DNA of 64,000 nt from Protea cynaroides (taxonomy: Eukaryota; Streptophyta; Magnoliopsida; Proteales; Proteaceae), in contig CM053266.1 of NCBI GenBank assembly GCA_028583415.1, positions 1,347,816-1,411,815 on the forward strand, in the 5' to 3' direction. Of the stretch, positions 9,311-21,500 are shown in pieces; the stretch's first letter is position 1; every line of letters starts with the position of its first letter. Position numbers and translations under genes: made by a program. The notes beneath the pieces are model-generated. The model had not been told where the DNA came from. It made no database searches and saw nothing but the letters and a program-made list of their open reading frames with translations.

Positions 9311-10835
9311 CTGCATCATCAACTAAAAATATTCGACGTCGAGGGGAGAGCACACATCACGGCTCAGTGAGTAGCCAAAACAATGCAACAATACATATGC
9401 ATGCAATCAATTTATATCTTTGGTCCGGTTTAAAGTTTGCAGTATGCAATAGAAAGGTTTAGGTAGCCAAAGGTCACGTTTATTGACCCCGCCTCTATAC
9501 ACGAGTGTGTGACATTACCCAAAGATCATGTTTATCGTCAACTCACATGCACCCAATCATGAACATTATATAACAAAGGTTACATTTAGTGCTATATAGT
9601 GCCATACCAACACATAAGCCCCTGTTGGCGAGGGCTGCAAACTGGGCTCGCAACTAACCAATCCTAATGCCAAACAGTGTATCCAAGGCCTCACCCCAAA
9701 GATCCCCTCGGAATGTCCATAGAGATAGAGCTAAGGCCCCCGGTAGAGTCGAGACTACAAGGACCGATACCACCTCCCCGATACTCTACGACATAATAGT
9801 TTTGCTAAAGTAATGGCGATACGACGATGCTAATGCACAAGACTTGAGTTAGAGATAGAGCTAAAGTGCTGAGACCCGCCAAAGGTTAACATTTATTGAC
9901 GTCCTCATCACACCTCCCCTGATACTCGCTCGCATCAAGCACATCAACTATACACATACAAGCACATGCCTATTCCTATCATCATCATCATCATCATGTT
10001 ATAAATAATAAATTAAATATGCATGAATAAGTAATAGAAATATTGGATGGCATGCTGTATGCACATTACAAACATATTCGCATAGAATCAAGCATAGCAT
10101 AGGACTCAAGAAATAGAAAACAGTTTTTATTATTAATCTACTTTAGTTTGGAGTTCTGGTTCCTCACCTTAGCTTGCTATAAGATACTTTTCCAAGCTTT
10201 AGAGTCACCTTTACAGTGTTATTATATTGCTAGAAAACCTAACAAAGTCGATTGAATTTAATTAGAATTTATTCGGAATTAAAAACTACTCTGTTAACTG
10301 AGGGTCGGAGGTAGGGTCGGAGTCGGGATCGACCCCCGGGTGTGACCCTCCCTTAACTCCCGAACTTCCCGAACACCGAGGGTCGATGGTCAGGAACACC
10401 TAGGGTCGGATGGTCATCGACCCTCGGTGCGACCCTCAGTGCACTTTGGTCCAGTTCCCTCTTTTAATCCATTCTTCGTGCTTGAGATCCTATGGTTTGC
10501 TCCTATATTCCATTCTACATTCATTCCACGGCCTAAAACCATGTATAACCCACCTAGATAGCTTTCATGCACTTTCCTATGGTTTTCCATGAAAACCTAA
10601 CCATAGCTTGATGGTTTGGGTTTCTCCGAGATCACACTCTCTGCATTAACTAACCTAAGGTCTGTAGAAACTCATGGAATTAGTATCCATACCTGAGAAG
10701 ATTACTTTTCCTCTGATATTCTTCTCCTTTTTGCGAAGTTCCCTTCCTTCCCTTTCTTCTTCATCTTTCCTTCTCCTCTCTTTCTCTCAATTCGATTAGG
10801 GTTGTGAAAGGAGTGAAAGTGGGTTAGGGACGTCT

Positions 10836-10843
10836 TTTAAATA
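10836..10843 (-). promoter_or_regulatory. TATA-like box, element 1 LTR
   Basis: The minus strand reads TATTTAAA about 365 bp inside the LTR, the same relative position as TATA boxes in the related LTRs. A GA-rich leader follows on the minus strand. Confidence 0.5.
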
Positions 10844-13800
10844 GAGTAGGAACATCCTAAAATAAGTCCCTCTGAGATTAGAAAAGAATCCCAATCGAAA
10901 ATTAAGAAATTTCCTAATTTTAATTTCTGATACAACCGAGGGTCGATGGGAGGGTCGATGATCCCGTCGACCCTAGGGCTTAAGATGTCCAACCCTCCCT
11001 TTAAAATCGAGGGTCTGACTATCTGCTTTGGGAGGTCCGACCCTGCTCAGCTGGGTATGCGACCCTCCCCTCAAAATTAGTGTTTTTGGGTCGATTTGAT
11101 ACCTGGGAACTCGATCTCCTTCACGCCCTTGGTCCATTTGACTCAACCATAATGGGTAAACCTGGTTCAAGGTGGTAAGACCGGGTTAGATTGACACGGG
11201 TCTTACATGGTCTACAACTCAGAATGTCAGAAGAATAAAATATAGATGCTAACTGCTTGATATGATCGAGAACCATAATGTCATAAAATGGTGCAAAATG
11301 TGCTCGTGCTCTTTAAAAAAAAAATAAGAAGAAGAATAAGAAGAAGAAGAAGAGGAGGAGACAAGAAGAATGAAGATGAAAAAGGAAGAAGAATGAAGGA
11401 GAAAGAAGAAGAGAAAGAAGAAAAATAATGAAGAAGAAAAAGTAGAAAAAGAAGAAGAATGGACAAGAAGAAGAAAAAGAAAGAAGTAGAATAAAGATGA
11501 AGAAAAAGAAGAAGAAGATGAAAAATGAAGAAGAATAATGTAGAAGTATAATGAGGAACAAAGAAGAAGTATGAAGAATGAAGAATGAGGAAGAAGAATG
11601 AAGAAAATAATGAGAAAGAAGAGCATAGAAGAAGAAGAATGAAGAAGAAGAATATAGAAGAAGCATGAAGAACAAAGAAAAAGAATGAAGACGAAAAAGA
11701 AGAAGATGAAAAAGTATTTGAAAAAAGAAAAATGAAAATGAGAGAAGAAGAATGAAAAAAAGAAGAAGAAGTAGAAGTACAATAAGAACGAAAAAGAAAG
11801 AAGAAGAATAAGAAGAAATTTACTACAAAAAAAATGAATTAGAAGTTCACGGGCGCACTTCTGAAAGTTGCGCCCGCACACTTCTTCATCTTCTTCTTTA
11901 TTCTTCTTCCACTACTTCTTTCATCATGACCTTTTCTATTTTTCTTCTTCATTTTTCTTCTTCCTTCTTCTTTTTCTTTTTTCTACTTCTTTATTCTTCT
12001 TCATTCTTCTTCTTTCTTCTTCTCATTCGTCTTCTTATTTTTCTTCTTCAACATTCTTCTTCTATTTTCAAACTTTTTGTGATACTATGGGATATGATCA
12101 TCTCATGTGTTAGCATCCAAGTTTTATACTTCTGACAGTTTGTGTGGAAGCCCCAACTCCTTCTTCTTAGGATTAAGCTACTCTCTAGCTCCATCGCATT
12201 TGGATCCTCTCTGTATTTAGAAGATGCGAATGAGCTTGAGTGTAGGGTCTACAACTCAGCTTGTCCTATCCTAACTGCATGAGACGATCGTGAACCATAT
12301 TGTCATTAAATGGTGCAAAATGTGCTCATGCTCTTTGAATGAAAAAGAAGAAGAAGAAGAAGAAGAAGAATAAGAGGTAGAAACAAGAAGAATGAAGATG
12401 TAGAAAGAAGAAGAATGAAGAAGAAAGAGGAAGAGAAAGAAGAAAAATAATGAAGAAGAATGACGTAGTAGAAGAAAAAGAATATGAATCAAGAAAAAGA
12501 ATGTAGAAGAAGAATGAGGAGCAAAGAAGAAGAATGAAAAATGATGAAGAAGAATGAAGAAAATAAAGAGAGAGAAGAACATACAAGAAGAAGAATGAAG
12601 AGGAAGAATGTAGAAGAAGCATGAAGAACAAAGAAAAAGAATGAAGAAGAAAAAGAAGAAGATGAAGAAAGTAGTTGAAAGAAGAAGAAAGAAAAAGAAA
12701 GACGAAGAAGTAGAAGAAGAACGAAAAAAAAATAGAAGAAGAATAGGAACAAATTTACCACAAAAAAAAAATGTAGAAGTTCACTGGCGCACTTCTTCAG
12801 CTTCTTCTTCTTCTTCTTTATTCTTCTTCTACTTCAACTTTCATCATGTCCTTTTTTTTCATTTTTTCTTCATTCTTCTTCTTCCGTCTACTTTTCCCTT
12901 TTTCTTCTTCTTTCTTCTTCTTCATTCTTCTTCTTTTTCTTCGTCTCATTCATCTACTTATTTTTCTTTTTTCTTCTTCTGTTTTCCTCCTTTTTTAGAC
13001 ACTATGGTTTACGATCATCTCATGTGTTAGCATCCAAGTTTTATTCTTCAGACAATCTGAGTTAAAGACCCAAATCCTTCTTCTTAGGATTAAGCTACTC
13101 TCTAACTCAATCGCATTTGGATTCCCTCTGTTTCTAGAAGATGCAATTGTGCTTGGGTGTAGGTTTTTTAACTTATATTGTCAGAAGAATAAAATATGGA
13201 TGCTAACCGCATGAGATGATCGTGAACCATAATGTCATAAAATGGTTCAAAATGTGCTCGTGCTCTTTGAATGAAAAAGTAGAAGAAGAAGAAGAAGAGG
13301 TGGAAACAAGAAGAATGAAGATGAAGAAAGAAGAAGAATGAAGAAGAAAGAGGAAGAGAAAGAAGAAAAATAATGAAGAAGAATGATGAAGAAGAATAAA
13401 AAGAAGAAAAAGAAGAAGAATGAAGATGAAGATAAAGAAGAAGAAGTTAATGATTGAAGAAGAAGATTGTAGGAGAAGAATGAGGAACAAAGAAGGAGAA
13501 TGAAGAATGAAGAATGAAGAAGAAGAATGAAGAAAAGAATGAGAAAGAAGAACGTAGAAGAGAAAGAATGAAGAAGAAGAATGTAGAAGAACCATGAAGA
13601 ACAAAGAAAAAGAATGAAGAAGAAAAAGAAGAAGATGAAGAAAGTAGTCGAAAGAAGAAGAAAGAAAAAGAAAGAAGAATAAGAAGTAGAAGAACAATGA
13701 AAAAAAAGAAGAAGAGTAAGAACAAATTTACCACAAAAAAATTGTAGAAGTTCACTGGCGCACTTCTAAAGGGCACTGGCGCACTTCTTCGTCTTCTTCT

Positions 13801-16800
13801 ACTTCTTTATTCTTCTTCTACTTCTTCTTTCATCATGTCCATTTTTTCCTTTTCTTCTTCATTCTGCTTTTTCCATCTTCCTTTTCCTTTTTCTTCTTCT
13901 TTGTTCTTCATCATTCTTCTTCTTTTTTCTTCGTCTCATTCATCTTCTTTTTTTTTTTTTTTGTTCATTCTTTTTTTTTCCACCTTTTTGTGACACTATG
14001 GTTTACGATCATCTCATGTGGTAGCATCCAAGTTTTATTCTTCTGACAATTTGAGTTGAATACCCAACTCCTTCTTCTTAGGATTAAGCTCCTCTCTAGC
14101 TCAATCGCATTTGGATTTCCTCTGTTTCTAGATGATGTGATTGAGCTTAAGTGTAGAGTCTACAACTCAGATTATCAGAAGAATAAAATATGTATGCTAA
14201 CTGCTTGATATGATCGAGAACCATAATGTCATAAAATGGTGCAAAATGTGCTCGTGCTCTTTAAATGAAAAAGAAGAAGAAGAATAAGAAGAAGACGAAG
14301 AGGAGGAGACAAGAAGAATGATGATGAAGAAGGAAGAAAAATGAAGGAGAAAGAGGAAGAGAAAGAAGAAAAATAGTGAAGAAGAAAGTTGAAGAAGAAA
14401 AAAAGAAGAATAAAAAGACGAAAAAAAAGAAGAAAAAAAAGAAGAATGAAGATGAAGAAAAAGAAGAAGAAGATGATGATAGAAGAAGAAGATTGCAGAA
14501 GAAGAATGAGGAACAAAGAAGGAGAATGAAGAATGAAGAATGAAGAAGAAGAATGAAGAAAAGAATGAGAAAGAAGAACAAAGAAGAAAAAGATGAAGAA
14601 GAAGAACGCAGAAGAACCATGAAGAACAATGATAAAGAATGAAGAACAAAAAGAAGAAGTTCAAAAAAACAGTCGAAAGAAGAAGAAAGAAAAAGAATGA
14701 AGAATAAGAAGTAGAAGAAGAACGAAAAAAGAAGAACAATAAGAAGAAATTTACCACAAAAAAATTTGTAGAAGTTCACTGGCGCACTTCTTCGTCAACT
14801 TCTTCTTCTTTATTCTTCTTTTACTTCTTCTTTCATCGTCTCCATTTTTTCCTTTTCTTCAACTTTGTTCTTCTTCTGTCTTCTTTTTCCTTTTTCTTCT
14901 TCTTTCTTCTTCATCATTCTTCTTCTTTTTTCTTCGTCTCATTCATCTTCTTATTTTTCTTCTTGTTCATTCTTCTTTTGTTTTTGTTTTCCACCTTTTT
15001 GTGACACTATGGTTTACGATCATCTCATGTGATAGCATCCAAGTTTTGTTCTTCTAACAATTTGAGTTGAAGACCCAACTCCTTCTTCTAAGGATTAAGC
15101 TACTCTCTAGCTCAATCGCATTTGGATTCCCTCTATTTCTAAAAGATGCGAATGAGCTTAAGTGTAGGGTCTACAACTCAGATTATCAGAAGAATTAAAT
15201 ATGGATGCTAACTGCTTGATATGATCGAGAACCATAATGTCATAAAATGGTGCAAAATGTCCTCGTGTTCTTTAAATGAAAAAGAATAAGAAGAATAAGA
15301 AGAAGACGAAGAGGAGGAGACAAGAAGAATGAAGATGAAGAAGGAAGAAGAATGAAGGAGAAAGAGGAAGAGAAAGAAGAAAAATAATGAAGAAGAAAGA
15401 CGATGAAGAAGAAAAAGAAGAAAAAGAAGAAAAAGAAGAAGATTGAACAAGAAGAAGAAAAAGAAAGAAGAAGAATCAAGAAGAAGAATCAAGAAGAAGA
15501 AAAAGAAGAAGAAGATGAAAAATGAGGAAGAAGAATGTAGAAGAAGAATGAGGGACAAAGAAGAAAAATAAAGAATGAAGAATGAGAAAGAAGAATGAAG
15601 AAAAGAATGTGAAAGAAGAACATTGAGGAAGAAGAATGAAGAAGAAGAATATAGAAGAAGCTTGAAGAACATAGAAAAAGAATGAAGATGAAAAAGAAGA
15701 AGATGAAAAAGAAGTTGAAAGAAGAAGAATGAAAATGAAAGAAGAAGAATGAAAAAGAAAGAAGAAGTAGAAGTAGAATAAGAACGAAAAAGAAAGAAGA
15801 AGAATAAGAAGAAATTTACTACAAAAAAAATGGAAAAAAAAAGAAGTAGAAGTTCGCTGGCGCACTTCTGAAGGGTGTGCGGGCACACTTATTCTTCTTC
15901 TTCTTTATTCTTCTTCCACTTCTTCTTTCATCATGTCCTTTTTTCTTTTTCTTCTGCCTTTTTCTTCTTCAATCTTATTTTTCTTTTTTCTTCCTCTTTA
16001 TTCTTCTTCATTCTTCTTCTTTCTTCTTTTCATTTATCTTCTTATTTTTCTTCTTCTTCATTCTTGTTTTGTTTTAAACCTTTTTGTGATACTATGGGTT
16101 ACGATCATCTCAAGTGTTAGCATCCACGTTTTATTCTTCTGACAATCTGTGTTGATGACCCAACTCCTTCTTCTTAGATTAAGCTACTCTCAAGCTCAAT
16201 CGCTATTGGATTCCCTCTGTTTCTAGAAGATGCGATTGAGCTTAAGTGTAGGGTCTACAACTCAGATTATCAGAAGAATAAAATATGGATGCTAACTGCT
16301 TGATATGATCGAGAGCCATTATGTCATAAAATGGTGCAAAATGTGCTCGTGCTCTTTAAATGAAAAAGAAGAAGAAGAATAAGAAGAAGACGAAGAGGAG
16401 GAGACAAGAAGAATGAAGATGAAGTAAGAGGAAGAATGAATAAGAAAGAGGAAGAGAAAGAAGAAAAATAATGAAGAAGAAAGACAAAGATGAAGAAAAA
16501 GAAGAAAAAGAAGAAGAATGAACAAGAAGAAGAAAAAGAAAGAAGAAGAATCAAGGAGAAGAAAAAGAAGAAGAATATGAAAAATATGAAAAATGAAGAT
16601 GAATAATGTAGAAGAAGAATGAGTAACAAAGAAGAAGAATAAAGAATGAAGAATGAGAAAGAAGAATGAAAAAAAGAATGTGAAAGAAGAACATTGAGGA
16701 AGAAGAATGAAGAAGAAGAATACAGAAGAAGCATGAAGAACAAAGAAAAAGAATGAAGACGAAAAAGAAGAAGATGAAAAATTAGTTGAAAGAAGAAGAA

Positions 16801-18458
16801 TGAAAATGAAAGAAGAAGACTGAAAAAGAAAGAAGAAGTAGAAGTAGAAAAAGAACGAAAAAGAAAGAAGAAGAATAAGAAGAAATTTACTACAAAAAAA
16901 ATAGAAAAAAAAAAAGAAGTAGAAGTTCGCGGGCGCACTTTTGATGGGTGTGCAGGCACACTCTTCTTCTTCTTCTTTATTCTTCTTCCACTTCTTCTTT
17001 CATCATGTCCCTTTTTCTTTTTCTTCTACCTTCTTCTTCTTCCGTCTTATTTTTCTTTTTTCTTCTTCTTTATTCTTCTTCATTCTTCTTCTTTCTTCTT
17101 CTCATTCATCTTCTTATTTTTGTTCTTCTTCATTCTTCTTCTGTTTTAAACCTTTTTGCAATACTATGGGTTACGATCATCTCATGTGTTAGCATCCATG
17201 TTTCATTCTTTTGACAATCTGTGTTGAAGACCCAACTCCTTCTTCTTAGGATTAAGCTACTCTCTAACTCAATCGCTATTGGATTCCCTCTGTTTCTAGA
17301 AGATGCAATTGTGCTTAAGTGTAGGGTCTACAACTCAGATTATCAGAAGAATAAAATATGGATGCTAACTGCATGATATGATCGAGAACCATAATGTCAT
17401 AAAATGGTGCAAAATGTGCTCGTGCTCTTTAAATGAAAAAGAAGAAGAAGAATAAGAAGAAGACAAAGAGGAGGAGACAAGAAGAATGAAGATGAAGAAA
17501 GAAGAAGAATGAAGAAGAAAGATGAAGAGAAAGAAGAAAAATAATGAAGAAGATATACGAAGATGAAGAAAAAGAAGAAAAGGAAGAAGAATGAACAAGA
17601 AGAAGAAAAAGAAAGAAGAAGAATCAAGATGAAGAAAAAGAAGAAGAAGATGAAAAATGAAGAAGAAGAATGTAAAAGAAGAATGAGGTACAAATAAGAA
17701 GAATAAAGAATGAAGAATGAGAAAGAAGAATGGAGAAAAGAATGTGAAAGAAGAACATTGAAGAAGAAGAATGAAGAAGAAGAATATAGAAGAACCATGA
17801 AGAACAAAGAAATATAATGAAGACGAAAAAGAAGAAGATGAATAAGTAGTTGAAAGAAGAAGAATGAAAATGAAAGAAGAAGAATGAAAAAGAAAGAAGA
17901 AATAGAAGTAGAATAAGAACGAAAAAGAAAAAAGAAGAATAAGAAGAAATTTACTTCAAAAAAAAAGGAAAAAAAAAGAAGTAGAAGTTCACCGGCGCAT
18001 TTTTGAAGGGTGCGCGGGCACACTTCTTCATCTTCTTCTTTATTCTTCTTCCACTTCTTCTTTCATCATGTCCTTTTTTCTTTTTCTTCTGCCATCTTCT
18101 TCTTCCGTCTTATTTTTCTTTTTTCTTCTTCTTTATTCTTATTCATTCTTCTTCTCATTCATCTTCTTATTTTTCTTCTTGTTCATTCTTTTTCTATTTT
18201 CAACCTTTTTGTGATAATATGGGTTACGATCATCTCATGTGTTAGCATCCATGTTTTATTCTTCTGACAATCTGTGTTGAAGACCCAACTCCGTCGCATT
18301 TGGATTCCCTCTGTTTCTAGAAGATGCGATTGAGCTTGAGTGTAGGGTCTGCAACTCAGACTGTCAGAAGAATTAAATATGGATGCTAACTGCATGAGAT
18401 GATTGTGAACCATATTGTCATAAAATGGTGCGAAATGTGCTCTTGCTCTTTGAATGAA

Positions 18459-18538
18459 AAAGAAGAAGAAGAAGAAGAAGAAGAAGAAGAAGAAGAAGAA
18501 GAAGAAGAAGAAGAAGAAGAAGAAGAAGAAGAAGAAGA
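18459..18538. repeat. Long pure (GAA)n run
   Basis: About 26 uninterrupted GAA triplets at the start of a satellite GAA arm. Shorter expansions occur at the same monomer position near 26455-26508 and 31456-31512. Other monomers have only 3-8 triplets here. Confidence 0.9.
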
Positions 18539-21500
18539 GGTGGAAACAAGAAGAATGAAGATGTAGAAAGAAAAAGAATGAAGAAGAAAGAGGAAGAGAA
18601 AGAAGAAAAATAATGAAGAAGAAAGACGATGTAGAAGAAAAAGAAGAAGAATCAAGAAGAAGAATGTAGAAGAAGAATGAGGAACAAAGAAGAAGAATGA
18701 AAAATGATGAAGAAGAATGAAGAAAATAATGAGAAAGAAGAAGAATGATGATGAAGAATGTAGAAGAAGCATGAAGAACAAAGAAAAAGAATGAAAAGAA
18801 AAAGAAGAAGATGAAGAAAGTATTTAAAAGAAGAAGAAAGAAAAGAAAGAAAAAGAAGAAGTAGAAGAAGAACGAAAAAAAATATTAGAAGAATAAGAAG
18901 AAATTTCCCACAAAAATATAAAATGTAGAAGTTCGCTGGCGCACATGTAAAGTGGCGCACTTCTTCATCTTCTTCTTCTTCTTTATTCTTCTTCTACTTC
19001 TTCTTTCATCATGTCCTTTTTTTCCTTTTCATCTTCATTCTTCTTATTCTGTCTTCTTTTCCTTTTTCTTCTTCATTCTTCTTCTTCAGTCTTCTTCTTC
19101 TTTCTTCGTCTCATTCATCTTCTTATTTTTCTTCTTGTTCATTCTTCTTCTGTTTTCCACCTTTTTGAGACACTATGGTCTACGATCATCTCATGTGTTA
19201 GCATCCAAGTTTTATTCTTCTGACAATCTGAGTTGAAGACTCAACTCCTTCTTCTTAGGATTAAGCTACTTTCTAACTCAATTCCATTTGGATTCCCTCT
19301 GTTTCTAGAAGATGCGATTGAGCTTGGGTGTAGGTTTTGTAACTCATATTGTCAGAAGAATAAAATATGGATGCTAACCGCATGAGATGATCGTGAACCA
19401 CATAAAATGGTGCAAAATATGCTCGTGCTCTTTGAATGAAAAAGTAGAAGAAGAAGAAGAAGAGGTGGAAACAAGAATAATGAAGATGAAGAAATAAGAA
19501 GAATGAAGAAGAAAGAGAAAGAGAAAGAAGAAAAATAATGAAGAAGAAAGATGAAGAAGAATAAAAAGAAGAAAAAGAAGAAGAATGAAGATGAAAAAAA
19601 AGAAGAAGAAGATGATCATTGAAGAAGAAGATTGCAGAAGAAGAATGAGGAACAAAGAAGGAGAATGAAGAATGAAGAATGAAGAAAAAGAATGAAGAAA
19701 AGAATGAGAAAGAAGAACATAGAAGAAAAAGAATGAAGAAGAAGAACGTAGAAGAACCATGAAGAACAAAGAAAAAGAATGAAGAAGAAAAAGAAGAAGA
19801 TGAAGAAAGTAGTCGAAAGAAGGAGAAAGAAAAAGAAAGAATAATAAGAAGTAGAAGAAGAACGAAAAAAAAGAAGAAGAATAGGAAGAAATTTACCACA
19901 AAAAAAATTGTAGAAGTTCACTGGCGCACTTCTGAAGGGTGCTGGCGCACTTCTTCGTCTTCTTCTTCTTCTTTATTCTTCTTCTACTTCTTTTTTCATC
20001 ATGTCCATTTTTTCCTTTTCTTCTTCATTCTTCTTTTTCCGTCTACTTTTTCCTTTTTCTTCTTCTTTCTTCTTCATCATTCTTCTTCTTTTTTCTTCGT
20101 CTCATTCATCTTCTTATTTTTCTTCTTGTTCATTCTTCTTTTGTTTTCCACCTTTTTGTGACACTATGGTTTTCGATCATCTCATGTGTTAGCATCCATG
20201 TTTTATTCTTTTGACAATTTGAATTGAAGACCCAACTCCTTCTTCTTAGGATTAAGCTACTCTCTAGCTTAATCGCATTTGGATTCCCTCTATTTCTAGA
20301 AGATGCGATTGAGCTTAAGTGTAGGGTCTACAACTCATATTGTCAGAAGAATAAATTATAGATGCTAACTGCTTGATATGATTGAGAACCATACTATCAT
20401 AAAATGGTGCAAAATGTGCTCGTGCTCTTTAAATGAAAAAGAAGAAGAATAAGAAGAAGAAGAAGAACAGGAGAATACAAGAAGAATGAAGATGAAGAAA
20501 AAGAAGAAGAAGATGATGATTGAAGAAGAAGAATGTAAAAGAAGAATGAGGAACAATGAAGAAGAATGACGAATGAAGAATGAAGAAGAAGAATGAAGAA
20601 TGAAGAAGAAGAATGAAGAAAAGAATGAGAAAGAAGAACATAGAGGATAAAGAATGAAGAAGAAGAATGGAGAAGAACCTTGGAGAACAAAGAAAAAGAG
20701 TGAAGATGAAAAAGAAGAAGATGAAGAAAGTAGTCGAAAGAAGAAGAAAGAAAAAGAAAGAAGAATAAGAAGTAGAAGAAGAACGAAAAAAAGAAGAAGA
20801 ATACGAAGAAATTTTCCATAAAAAAAATTGTAGAAGTTCACTGTCGCACTTCTTCATCTCCTTCTTCTTCTTTATTCTTCTTCTACTTCTTCTTTCACCA
20901 TGTTCATTTTTTCCTTTTCTTCTTCATTCTTCTTCTTCCGTCTTCTTTTTCCTTTTTCTTCTTCATTCTTCTTCGTCATTCTTCTTTTTTTTCTTCGTCC
21001 CATTCATCTTCTTATTTTTCTTCTTGTTCATTCTTCTTTTGTTTTCCACCTTTTTGTGACACTACGGTTTACGATCATCTCATGTGATAGCATCCAAGTT
21101 TTATACTTCTGATAATTTGAGTTGAAGACCCAACTCCTTCTTAGGATTAAGCTACTCTCTAGCTCAATCGCGTTTGGATTCCCTCTGTATCTAGAAGATG
21201 CGATTGAGCTTAAGTGTAGGGTCTACAACTAAGATTGTCCGAAGAATATAATATGGATGCTAACTGCTTGATATGATCGAGAACCATAATGTCATAAAAT
21301 GATGCAAAAGGTGCTCATGCTCTTTAAATGAAAAAGAAGAAGAAGAATAAGAAAAAGAAGAAGAGGAGGAGACAAGAAGAACGAAGATGAAGAAAGAAGA
21401 AGAATGAAGAAGAAAGAGGAGGAGAAAGAAGAAAAATAATAAAGAAGAAAGACGAAGAAGAAGAAAAAAAAGAAAAAGAAGAAGAATGAACAAGAAGAGG

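Larger units (their letters stand above)
1..11207 (-). mobile_element. Ty3/gypsy (chromovirus-like) element 1, left end off window
   Basis: Read on the minus strand, the order from right to left is LTR (8903-11207), initiator-tRNA-Met primer-binding site, an antisense accessory ORF, gag, protease, RT, RNase H and integrase. Protease-RT-RNase H-integrase is the Ty3/gypsy order. The gag start and pol motifs resemble the Tekay/Del chromovirus group (inference). The copy is dead, with in-frame stops and frameshifts in gag, protease, RT and integrase. Pol is also interrupted by a solo LTR at 494-2885. The right LTR edge (TCTTACA at 11201-11207) abuts satellite sequence, so this element inserted into the array. 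The 3' LTR and left target duplication lie outside the window, so the duplication cannot be checked. Confidence 0.93.
8903..11207 (-). mobile_element. 5' LTR of gypsy element 1
   Basis: A 2305-bp LTR whose sense strand is minus. It starts TGTAAGACCCGTG at 11207 and ends GTGTGACA at 8903. It is diverged from the LTRs at 494, 34510, 41623 and 60407 but shares their architecture: TATA-like site, purine-rich leader, AGAGATAGAGCTAA blocks (about 9720 and 9850), the conserved terminal exon, and a conserved end segment near the 8930-8990 side. Instead of ACCGGTCGA motifs it carries GAGGGTCGATGG motifs (10303-10445, 10935-11080). The flank beyond 11207 is satellite. Confidence 0.92.

Noticed and set aside
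11249..11881. Long minus-strand reading frames rich in Ser/Phe/Leu, and similar ones throughout the satellite on both strands
   Set aside because: They arise because GAA/TTC tracts avoid stop codons in some frames. The residues follow the triplet composition, there is no start conservation, and frames change between monomers.
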